5,896 nt of DNA, taken from the NCBI GenBank assembly GCA_030706285.1, contig JAUZOU010000197.1, forward strand, positions 1-5,896, read 5' to 3'. This document shows, in pieces, positions 1 through 5,386 of the stretch. The notes beneath the pieces were generated by a model. That model searched no databases. It saw only the letters and a program-made list of their open reading frames with translations, and had not been told where the DNA came from. This stretch comes from Bacteroidota bacterium (GTDB taxonomy: Bacteria; Bacteroidota; Bacteroidia; Bacteroidales; UBA1402). The stretch's first letter is position 1, and the number at the start of each line of letters is the position of its first letter. The position numbers were made by a program, and so were the translations under genes.

Positions 1-51
1 ACAAGCCGTAAGCGTGTACATAATCAAGTATTAACCCATAAAAAACAGTAA
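1..51 (+). CDS. possible C-terminal end of an upstream gene
   Basis: Frame 1 is open from the left edge to a TAA at 49-51 and encodes 16 residues ending VLTHKKQ, rich in basic residues. The stop lies 4 nt before the ssb start, the same gap as between ssb and gldD, which fits a tightly packed operon. The other two forward frames close earlier, at 32-34 and 9-11. In Bacteroidota mutY often precedes ssb, but 16 residues are too few to identify the protein, and the open frame may be chance. No promoter of the Bacteroidota TAnnTTTG type is visible in 1-55, which weakly supports transcription from further upstream. Confidence 0.3.
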   Translation, partial: TSRKRVHNQVLTHKKQ

Positions 52-55
52 AGAC

Positions 56-514
56 ATGTCTATCAACAAAGCCATCCTCGTAGGTAACGTAGGAAAAGAT
101 CCCGACGTTCGTTATTTCGAAAGGGACAATGACAGAAAGAACTCTGTTGCCTCATTTACTCTTGCCACAACAGAACGTGGTTATACGCTTGCAAACGGGA
201 CCCAGGTCCCTGACCGTACTGAATGGCATAACATTGTTGCCTGGCGTGGACTGGCTGAGTTGGCTGAAAAATACATTCGCAAAGGCAGCCAGATTTATGT
301 AGAGGGAAAGATCACGACAAGAAGCTGGGAAAAAGACGGCATTACGCGGTATACAACTGAAATCGTGGCTGAAAATATCCAATTGCTGGGAGCCCGGCGT
401 ACAGAAGGTCAAGGTGAGACTCCGGAAGTCCACGCTACACCCAAAGCCACACCCACTGCATCCACTCCGGAAATGCCTGAAACAGGAGGTTCTTCAGACG
501 ATCTACCGTTCTGA
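56..514 (+). CDS. ssb: single-stranded DNA-binding protein SSB
   Basis: SSB coats single-stranded DNA as a tetramer during replication, recombination and repair and recruits partner proteins. The 152-residue protein has the expected size. The OB-fold covers about residues 1-112, starting MSINKAILVGNVGKDP, with the core stretches SVASFTLATTERGYT (30-44), TEWHNIVAWRG (55-65) and YVEGKITTRSW (81-91). A short Pro/Thr/Glu-rich linker (about 119-147) leads to the acidic tip DDLPF (148-152), the usual docking peptide for SSB-binding partners. The segment around 21-30 (FERDNDRKNS) looks a few residues longer than the Bacteroides SSB I recall, a minor loop change. The ATG at 56 gives the canonical N-terminus, so the start is secure. 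It heads a tightly spaced plus-strand cluster, with gldD starting 4 nt after its stop. Confidence 0.97.
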   Translation: MSINKAILVGNVGKDPDVRYFERDNDRKNSVASFTLATTERGYTLANGTQVPDRTEWHNIVAWRGLAELAEKYIRKGSQIYVEGKITTRSWEKDGITRYTTEIVAENIQLLGARRTEGQGETPEVHATPKATPTASTPEMPETGGSSDDLPF

Positions 515-518
515 TAAA

Positions 519-1169
519 ATGAGGCCGTCTGCCAAACAAGTCGATCTATCAAAAAGACGCCCTATTGAGAGATGCTCAATGGGCGTCAGTCTATTAGTGG
601 CAGTCCTCATGTCTCTGACAGTTACCTCCTGTTGTCATAGACATGAAATGCCAAAGCCATATGCTTATCCGCGGCTCACGTACCCTTCAAAAGGCTTTCA
701 GACCTTCCATGCTCCTGATAAGACGTATCAGTTCGAATATCCTGCCACGTTCGTACCAACGTTGGACAAGTCCAGCCTGCCAAAAGGAAGATGGGTAGAC
801 TTCCGTTTTGAACGCTATGGCATCACTCTGTTCACCAGCTATTTACAAACAGCCAATAAAACTTCACTGAACGAGCAAATAGACAGACACGAAGCACTGC
901 TTCAAAAAAAGATACCACCCTATTCGACCATACAAAAAATAGGCATCAACCAACCGGATAAGTCACTCTCCGTTTATCTGTACGAAATCAGCGGCAATTC
1001 GGCGACGCCATTTGAGTTTTTAATTACGGACAACCATAACCGGCTTTTCTCCGGTAATGTGTTATTTGATGAAGTGCCGGACAGAGATTCTCTGGCCGAT
1101 GTACTGAACGGTCTGTCAAAAGATATGCTGCATTTGATGAAAACCTTTCGATTTAGGAAACCATCATGA
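519..1169 (+). CDS. gldD: GldD-like lipoprotein
   Basis: GldD is a cell-envelope lipoprotein needed for gliding in Flavobacterium; homologues persist in non-gliding Bacteroidota, where the role is unclear. The 216-residue product has a basic N-region (K12, R13, R14, R18), a hydrophobic core (about 22-35) and a lipobox VTS-C38, followed by a second Cys39. The mature part carries family features I recall: PKPYAYPRLTYP (45-56), a W-x5-Y element (92-100), YEISGNSATPFEFLITD (155-171) and LFSGNVLFDEVPDRDSL (176-192). The ATG at 519 was chosen because it lies 4 nt after ssb and supplies the signal-peptide charges; a GTG at 414 would run far into ssb, and an ATG at 579 would lose the basic residues. 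The stop overlaps the next start (ATGA, 1166-1169), suggesting translational coupling. The gldE gene usually found between ssb and gldD is absent. Confidence 0.82.
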   Translation: MRPSAKQVDLSKRRPIERCSMGVSLLVAVLMSLTVTSCCHRHEMPKPYAYPRLTYPSKGFQTFHAPDKTYQFEYPATFVPTLDKSSLPKGRWVDFRFERYGITLFTSYLQTANKTSLNEQIDRHEALLQKKIPPYSTIQKIGINQPDKSLSVYLYEISGNSATPFEFLITDNHNRLFSGNVLFDEVPDRDSLADVLNGLSKDMLHLMKTFRFRKPS

Positions 1170-1786
1170 GTTTGTACCACATAGACACCTTACCCTATTA
1201 CAGCTATGGCATCTGGAAAATCGAGGAAGATGAAGCCTCTCTCAGACAGGCATCAGGTTGCATAGCACCTTCAACCCTGTCAAATCCGGTGAGACGCGCA
1301 GAATATCTTGCCGTCAGAGCTTTGGCGAAACGCATGGGTATCAAGGCTGAAACGATCAACTACCTGCCATCAGGTAAACCCTATCTGGCAAACGACACTC
1401 GCACGATCAGTATCTCACATACGAAGGATTATGTGGCTGTTATGCTCAGCCGGCTACCTTTAGCCGGCATTGACATTGAAACCCGGTCACCACGGGTCAT
1501 GCGTGTCCGTCATAAATACATGCATCCGGAAGAAGAACATCAGCTGGTAGCTTCAGGCATCGATGAAACGGTAGGCCTCTTATTACACTGGTGTATCAAG
1601 GAAGCTATTTTTAAGGCAATTCCGGAAGAAGGTGTCGATTTCGCACAGGAAATCCGTGTGACAGAATTAAGTTGCCTGGATGGGACCTGGCACTTTACGG
1701 GCAAGTCCTTTCGCAGCAATACCCCATTTCAAGTCAATTACCTGATTGGTCCGGCCTTTGTACTGACTTGCTGCTATTCGATCTAG
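1166..1786 (+). CDS. Sfp-type 4'-phosphopantetheinyl transferase
   Basis: This enzyme moves 4'-phosphopantetheine from coenzyme A to a serine of a carrier protein, converting apo- to holo-acyl or peptidyl carrier protein in the cytoplasm. The 206-residue protein has the family motifs in order: RRAEYLAVR (43-51), PSGKPY (68-73), SISHT (82-86), GIDIE (101-105, with metal ligands D103 and E105) and WCIKEAIFK (142-150, with E146). All key acidic residues are intact, so it should be active. It resembles the larger Sfp/Gsp/HetI group more than the short AcpS type. Its target carrier protein is not in the window. The ATG at 1166 overlaps the gldD stop by 4 nt, and a transferase at this place after gldD is a common Bacteroidota arrangement. 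It is the last gene of the plus-strand cluster. Confidence 0.93.
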   Translation: MSLYHIDTLPYYSYGIWKIEEDEASLRQASGCIAPSTLSNPVRRAEYLAVRALAKRMGIKAETINYLPSGKPYLANDTRTISISHTKDYVAVMLSRLPLAGIDIETRSPRVMRVRHKYMHPEEEHQLVASGIDETVGLLLHWCIKEAIFKAIPEEGVDFAQEIRVTELSCLDGTWHFTGKSFRSNTPFQVNYLIGPAFVLTCCYSI

Positions 1787-1852
1787 AGCATTCCCGACTT
1801 GAATTTCCCTGACCACAGAAAGGACATTCTGGCAAACATGAATTGGAATACA

Positions 1853-2086
1853 CTGAAGATGGTTCTTCGGATCAAATTAAAAACTTGTGGACTAAGCGTC
1901 CATCCCGATCAACAGAAAGTTTAAAATTTTCAATATTAACATGGGAAAGGTGTTGATCGGGCGGTTGCTTTAAGTCGCCGTAGCCTGCCCGTGCCCGCTT
2001 CACTACCGGCTACTATTCATCAGCCGGCTAATCAATAGATTCTTTTCGGGGGAACTCCACAAATTTTCAATTTGATCCACGAAAAG
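1853..2086 (+). ncRNA. candidate structured RNA or structured 3' UTR
   Basis: A run of hairpins fills this segment. H1 pairs 1853-1859 with 1864-1870 (7 pairs, one G-U, tetraloop TGGT). H2 pairs 1887-1892 with 1898-1903 (6 pairs, one G-U). H3 pairs 1904-1914 with 1951-1961 (11 perfect pairs, 36-nt loop) and abuts H2 directly. H4 pairs 1958-1964 with 1984-1991 (7 pairs, one bulge) and competes with H3. H5 pairs 2006-2011 with 2022-2027. H6 pairs 2042-2048 with 2080-2086 and encloses 2060-2064 with 2070-2074. The G-U pairs in H1 and H2 form only in plus-strand RNA, which suggests the plus strand, downstream of the transferase. I match it to no known RNA family, and no dedicated promoter is evident. 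Confidence 0.35.
1904..1961. repeat. perfect 11-bp inverted repeat
   Basis: CCCGATCAACA (1904-1914) and TGTTGATCGGG (1951-1961) are exact reverse complements separated by 36 nt of AT-rich sequence. As RNA this is a stable stem. As DNA it could be a protein-binding site or the ends of a very small element, though no target-site duplication or transposase is visible. The 36-nt spacer is short compared with the invertible promoters known from Bacteroides. Confidence 0.85.
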
Positions 2087-2112
2087 CCTGTCTCTTCACA
2101 ATCAAGCAGGAG

Positions 2113-2146
2113 AAAAAAAGCCAGGTTGCCTGAGCAGACAGCCTGG
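2113..2146 (-). terminator. rho-independent terminator of the pdxA-secG cluster
   Basis: Read on the minus strand, an 8-bp stem CCAGGCTG/CAACCTGG (2139-2146 with 2121-2128, one T-G or A-C position at 2126/2141) has a 10-nt loop and is followed by C and then seven T (2119-2113). It begins about 41 nt after the secG stop. This classic layout marks the end of the minus-strand transcript. On the plus strand the stem is followed only by TTATGGGTTTT, so any role for the converging transcript would be weak. Confidence 0.8.
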
Positions 2147-2162
2147 TTATGGGTTTTCGTAC

Positions 2163-2177
2163 TCCGGTCAAACCGGA
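2163..2177. repeat. short palindromic hairpin after secG
   Basis: TCCGGT and ACCGGA form a perfect 6-bp stem with a CAA loop, 10 nt beyond the secG stop codon and ahead of the terminator. It could protect the mRNA 3' end from exonucleases or be a chance palindrome. It has no T-tract on either strand, so it is not itself a terminator. Confidence 0.5.
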
Positions 2178-2187
2178 ACAGAACGAT

Positions 2188-2634
2188 TTATTTCGTTGCA
2201 GCAGGAGTTGAAGCAGCACCGGTTGAAGCGGGAGCAGAAGTCTGCTGTGCAGCTCCGGCAGTCTGATCAGTTGCCTGAGAAGCAGCACCGGCAGATTGGG
2301 TGGCACCGGCAGCCTGACTCTGTTCACCAAAATTAGGAGTCACCACATTCGGATCCACTTTAGACGCTGTTTCCACTTCGTTCTTTATAATGGATTCCTG
2401 ACCGGTAACCTCCTGAGGTTTAAATCCGCAGGTAACAATGCTGAGCACAGAAATGACAGCAGCCAATGTCCACGTTGCTTTTTCCAGAAAGTCAGTGGTC
2501 TTACGTACGCCCATTACCTGGTTAGACGCAGAAAAGCCTGATGCCAAACCCCCTCCTTTTGAATTTTGAACCAAAACAATCAAAACCAGCAAAATGGCTG
2601 CCAAAAAAATCAGAATGGTTATAAACAAGTACAT
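2188..2634 (-). CDS. secG: Sec translocon subunit SecG
   Basis: SecG is a small inner-membrane partner of SecYE that assists SecA-driven protein export. The 148-residue protein has two membrane segments (about 2-22 and 53-69) joined by the signature loop LVQNSKGGGLASGF (21-34) and a helix entering segment two (ATWTLAAVISVLSIVT, 53-68). Beyond residue 70 is a long tail: a charged part to about 103, then an Ala/Gln/Thr/Ser-rich low-complexity stretch (104-148). Typical SecG ends soon after the second segment, but tails of this kind occur in Bacteroidota. The tail DNA contains a 13-nt exact repeat (2210-2222 and 2279-2291), so it may have grown by repeat expansion. The start lies 3 nt after the stop of the preceding TPR gene, and it is the last gene before the terminator. 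Confidence 0.95.
   Translation of the reverse strand: MYLFITILIFLAAILLVLIVLVQNSKGGGLASGFSASNQVMGVRKTTDFLEKATWTLAAVISVLSIVTCGFKPQEVTGQESIIKNEVETASKVDPNVVTPNFGEQSQAAGATQSAGAASQATDQTAGAAQQTSAPASTGAASTPAATK
2210..2291. repeat. 13-nt direct repeats in the secG tail
   Basis: GAAGCAGCACCGG occurs at 2210-2222 and again at 2279-2291, and related GCACCGGCAG units lie nearby at 2285-2294 and 2303-2312. All are inside the coding sequence for the Ala/Gln-rich SecG tail and look like internal duplication of low-complexity codons. Confidence 0.6.
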
Positions 2635-2637
2635 ATG

Positions 2638-3639
2638 TTAATTGTTTTTCGTATGAATAATCAATTTCTCCAAATATCGAATTTGGTCTGCAAAGTAAAC
2701 ATTTTTTTCCGGATATTTCAAACTTAGCGTCTTGATAATTTCCAAGGCGCGGTCGTATCTTTTTTGTTTTATGTAAATTCTGGCCAGTGTTTCTGAAAAT
2801 GAAGCTTCCTGGATCGGTTGATCTTCTGCTTCCGGTGCTTCAGGATTATCCTCAGCCGTCGTTTCAGCCTTTTCCGGTTCAACTTCCGATTGAGTTGGGA
2901 GAGGCCTGGCCTTCGCCGGCTTTTCTTCTTCCGATAAAAAGGCATCAATCAATTCTTGTCCATGCAATAGAGCGGCGGGTTCATTGGCATCACTGATATC
3001 TTTGGGCTCCTGTTGCTGCTGACTCTTTGAATGAAGTGCCTGGAATGAAAGGAAATCAAGCGTAAAGCCACCTAGTTCATAATCTTTTAAGTCATCAGAG
3101 GCCTGTTCAGCTTGCCGTTTGTTACCATTCTTTTCATGAGTTGAGTTTACTGCAGATTGTTCGGATGGCGGCTGAGTTGAAGCCGGTTGTTCGGACGATT
3201 CCGGATTAGCTGTTTTTGTTGCCTTTTCTTCAGACAAATCCGTTTCATCTGATGGAAGCGGTGCCATGATAAAGTTAGTCACCAACGCGTCCGGCGTTTC
3301 TTCTGCAGAAGCGGGAGCGGCTGTATGCAGGAAATGATCGATAATGGAAAAACTATCCTGAGCGGAAATCCCGGAAGTTGATTCGACCGCTTCGTTGGAT
3401 TCGGCCGGACGATCTTCCATGAATTGAAACAGACGCCTTCGATCAGGCACCGATATAGCTGTCCTGATCAACTCGGACGAATACCGGAGATCCTTCTGCA
3501 AAGCCAGATTTTTCAGATAGAGCATTCTGGCAGGTGCAAAACACGGATAGGCATCCAGCAGTAGTCGCAGCTGTGCCAGACTGTCTTTATCCAGCATGCC
3601 CGGATTGTTCAACCATTCTATCAGTTGCGATGGACTCAT
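2638..3639 (-). CDS. Bacteroidota TPR-containing protein, function unknown
   Basis: I recognise this as the uncharacterised protein commonly found between lptE and secG in Bacteroidota, but no function is established. The 333 residues fall into three parts. The N-terminal helical domain (about 1-76) contains LLLDAYPCFAPARMLYLKNL (26-45) and VPDRRRLFQFM (64-74). The middle (77-278) is mostly disordered and rich in Glu, Pro, Ser and Gln, including QQQQ at 207-210. The C-terminus has a TPR-like helical pair (279-312; SETLARIYIKQKRYDRALEI at 282-301). Two similar short motifs, SIIDHFL (98-104) and ELIDAFL (229-235), stand out in the disordered part. There is no signal peptide or membrane segment, so it should be cytoplasmic, perhaps an adaptor. 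The start is 1 nt after the lptE stop and the stop is 3 nt before secG, indicating co-transcription. Confidence 0.85.
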   Translation of the reverse strand: MSPSQLIEWLNNPGMLDKDSLAQLRLLLDAYPCFAPARMLYLKNLALQKDLRYSSELIRTAISVPDRRRLFQFMEDRPAESNEAVESTSGISAQDSFSIIDHFLHTAAPASAEETPDALVTNFIMAPLPSDETDLSEEKATKTANPESSEQPASTQPPSEQSAVNSTHEKNGNKRQAEQASDDLKDYELGGFTLDFLSFQALHSKSQQQQEPKDISDANEPAALLHGQELIDAFLSEEEKPAKARPLPTQSEVEPEKAETTAEDNPEAPEAEDQPIQEASFSETLARIYIKQKRYDRALEIIKTLSLKYPEKNVYFADQIRYLEKLIIHTKNN

Positions 3640-3640
3640 G

Positions 3641-4147
3641 TTACCAGTTTGCTACCGTTTTATTGAATATACTTTCAGCGATTTCCTGATCAAGTGCTTC
3701 GATCAGCTCATCCTGAACAGACTCCAGCATCTTTGAAGCGTCAAAATTTCTGTTGGCTGAAAACCGTTCTTCAAAATTTTCTTCAGGCTTGGTTGAATTT
3801 GAATACCGTACATTGACAGTCATGGTCAGCCTCGTCTCAGATGCATAGCCATCCGCCTGTGTCGCCATCGGTGTCAGGTCGTATCCGACGATTTCACCCT
3901 CGATGTTCAGGTTTCCATCTCGTTGAACCAAACGCAGCTTGGTCTGTTTCGAATACATATCTTTCAGACATTCAGTAAATTTCTGAGACAGAGGCCCGTA
4001 AACCAACGTAGCCTGATTGGAAAAATCCAGAATGGAAATGGTCTTGACTTTCGTATAATCGATGGACGCGCCATTGAATTTATAACTAACCGTGCAACCC
4101 GAAAATAGCAATATTGGGATCAGAAATAATAGGAGACGTTTTTTCAT
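3641..4147 (-). CDS. lptE: LptE-like LPS-assembly lipoprotein
   Basis: LptE is the outer-membrane lipoprotein that plugs the LptD barrel and helps place lipopolysaccharide on the cell surface. The 168-residue product has a lipoprotein signal peptide: MKKR, a hydrophobic run, and lipobox FSG-C18. The mature domain matches the Bacteroidota LptE pattern as I know it: CTVSYKFNGASIDYTKVKTI (18-37), LSQKFTECLKDM (53-64), NIEGEIVGYDLTPMA (81-95), ETRLTMTVNVRY (104-115) and the terminal FNKTVANW (161-168). Bacteroidota LptE is divergent from the E. coli protein, so the assignment rests on family resemblance. LptD is not in the window. The ATG at 4147 gives a good signal peptide and lies 8 nt after the activator stop. 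It sits between the sigma-54 activator and the TPR gene, a conserved Bacteroidota neighbourhood. Confidence 0.88.
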   Translation of the reverse strand: MKKRLLLFLIPILLFSGCTVSYKFNGASIDYTKVKTISILDFSNQATLVYGPLSQKFTECLKDMYSKQTKLRLVQRDGNLNIEGEIVGYDLTPMATQADGYASETRLTMTVNVRYSNSTKPEENFEERFSANRNFDASKMLESVQDELIEALDQEIAESIFNKTVANW

Positions 4148-4155
4148 AGAGATAA

Positions 4156-5373
4156 TTATTCCAGGTTGTATTCCTTGATTTTTCTGTAAAGTGTCCGTTC
4201 GGATATATTCAGTTCAGTTGCCGCATTTTTCCGTTTGCCTGCGTTTCGTTCAAGGGCCTTACGAATGGCTTCTTTTTCCATATCTTCGAGCGAATAGGAT
4301 TCTTCCACATATTCTTCCGTATCCTGAATATTCGGCGCTGCAGACCGGCTTTCTTTGACAGAAGCCTCCGGTGGCGTTGGCGTTGTGAGGAATGATGAGA
4401 ACTGATCAAAGTCTTTGCTGGTCATGACACCGTTTTCCTTGTTTTTCTTCATGATGTCATTGACAAGCACCTTCAGTTCGTTCATATCTTTCTTCATATC
4501 AAACAAGACCTGGTACAGAATCTCGCGTTCACTACTGAAGGTCCGCTGATCGGCAGCATGACCGGTATACAGCATCGGGAATTTTTCACTGTTGAAATCG
4601 GGTAAATACGACTGCAAAACCGTCGCTGAAATCTCCCGTTGTTGTTCAATGATAGAAATCTGTTCGGTAATATTTTTCAGTTGACGGATATTTCCAGGCC
4701 AGCGATAATTGACAAGCAACGATTTGGCCTCTTCAGTCAACGTAATGACCGGCATACGGTATTTTTCAGCAAAGTCAGCCGCAAATTTGCGAAATAGCCG
4801 GAAGATATCATCAGGCCGATCCCTTAACGGAGGGATGGTGATGGGCACCGTGTTCAACCGGTAATACAAATCTTCTCTGAAACGATTCGTGTTAATGGCT
4901 TCCTGCATATTCAAATTGGTTGCAGCGACAATCCTGACATTGGTCTTCATGATCTTCGACGAGCCAACCCTGAGGAATTCTCCGGATTCAAGAATTCGTA
5001 ACAAACGGGCCTGAGTGGAAAGAGGCAACTCTCCTACTTCATCCAGAAAAATCGTCCCGCCGTCGGCAACTTCGAAATAGCCTTTACGGTCAGCCAACGC
5101 GCCTGTAAAAGAGCCTTTTTCATGTCCGAACAATTCCGAATCGATAGTTCCTTCCGGAATAGCCCCGCAGTTGACCGCGATGTACTGTCCATGTTTCCGG
5201 TGGCTGAACTGATGGATGATTTGCGGAAAGCTTTCCTTGCCCACACCACTTTCTCCGGTGATCAGAACAGATAGGTCCGTCGGAGCTACCTGAACAGCAA
5301 TATCGATGGCACGATTGAGTTCAGGGGTATTCCCGATGATTGAAAATCGTTGTTTGACAGATTGGATATCCAT
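4156..5373 (-). CDS. sigma-54-dependent activator without a sensor domain
   Basis: This is a bacterial enhancer-binding protein: an AAA+ ATPase that remodels sigma-54 RNA polymerase to open promoters. The 405 residues start almost directly with the AAA+ domain (about 10-240): Walker A GESGVGKE (40-47), the sigma-54 contact loop as GSFTGA (87-92, where GAFTGA is usual), Walker B GTIFLDE (106-112), arginine-finger region RFREDLYYRLN (164-174) and sensor II WPGNIRQLKN (225-234). A linker (about 245-360), with a charged helical stretch at 282-312, leads to a Fis-type helix-turn-helix (362-403; SERTLYRKIKEY at 391-402). There is no receiver, GAF or PAS domain, so control may come through partners, abundance or the linker. 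Its targets cannot be read here; no -24/-12 element (GG-N10-GC type) was recognised near its neighbours. It starts 13 nt after pdxA and ends 8 nt before lptE. Confidence 0.93.
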   Translation of the reverse strand: MDIQSVKQRFSIIGNTPELNRAIDIAVQVAPTDLSVLITGESGVGKESFPQIIHQFSHRKHGQYIAVNCGAIPEGTIDSELFGHEKGSFTGALADRKGYFEVADGGTIFLDEVGELPLSTQARLLRILESGEFLRVGSSKIMKTNVRIVAATNLNMQEAINTNRFREDLYYRLNTVPITIPPLRDRPDDIFRLFRKFAADFAEKYRMPVITLTEEAKSLLVNYRWPGNIRQLKNITEQISIIEQQREISATVLQSYLPDFNSEKFPMLYTGHAADQRTFSSEREILYQVLFDMKKDMNELKVLVNDIMKKNKENGVMTSKDFDQFSSFLTTPTPPEASVKESRSAAPNIQDTEEYVEESYSLEDMEKEAIRKALERNAGKRKNAATELNISERTLYRKIKEYNLE

Positions 5374-5386
5374 GTTTCTGACAAAA

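Larger units (their letters stand above)
1787..2187. other. intergenic region between convergent genes
   Basis: This 401-nt stretch separates the 3' ends of the transferase (plus) and secG (minus). No credible gene is present: the longest plus-strand frame starting in its left part is 28 codons (1838-1924), and the frame opening at 2072 runs antisense into secG. It holds a block of hairpins (1853-2086), the secG terminator (2113-2146) and a small palindrome (2163-2177), listed separately. No clear Bacteroidota -7 box (TAnnTTTG) was found on either strand; TCAATTTG at 2067-2074 is one mismatch away but lacks a -33 partner. Confidence 0.8.

Noticed and set aside
152..433. 93-codon minus-strand frame opposite ssb
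   Set aside because: Antisense shadow of a well-conserved OB-fold gene; no domain or upstream signal.
414..518. N-terminal extension of gldD from a GTG at 414
   Set aside because: It would overlap ssb by about 100 nt and put 35 non-homologous residues before a complete lipoprotein signal peptide.
1838..1924. 28-codon plus-strand frame beginning MNWNTLKMVL
   Set aside because: Short, no recognisable motif, overlaps several hairpins of the structured segment, and has no sign of a translation start.
1904..1961. Invertible promoter or miniature transposable element bounded by the 11-bp inverted repeat
   Set aside because: The 36-nt interior holds no good Bacteroidota promoter (the best, TAATATTG on the minus strand, has a mismatch and no -33 box), there is no target duplication, and no recombinase is nearby.
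1940..2030. Resemblance to cobalamin riboswitch pieces (GGGAA, GGTG, TGCCCGC)
   Set aside because: The flanking stems and remaining consensus elements do not line up, and no gene lies downstream on the same strand to be controlled.
2001..2050. Terminator for the plus-strand cluster at the 2006-2027 stem
   Set aside because: The stem is only 6 bp and the T-rich stretch starts about 12 nt later, too far for a standard intrinsic terminator.
2072..2266. 64-codon plus-strand frame across the terminator and secG tail
   Set aside because: It runs antisense to secG over low-complexity codons and through the terminator hairpin, with no protein resemblance.
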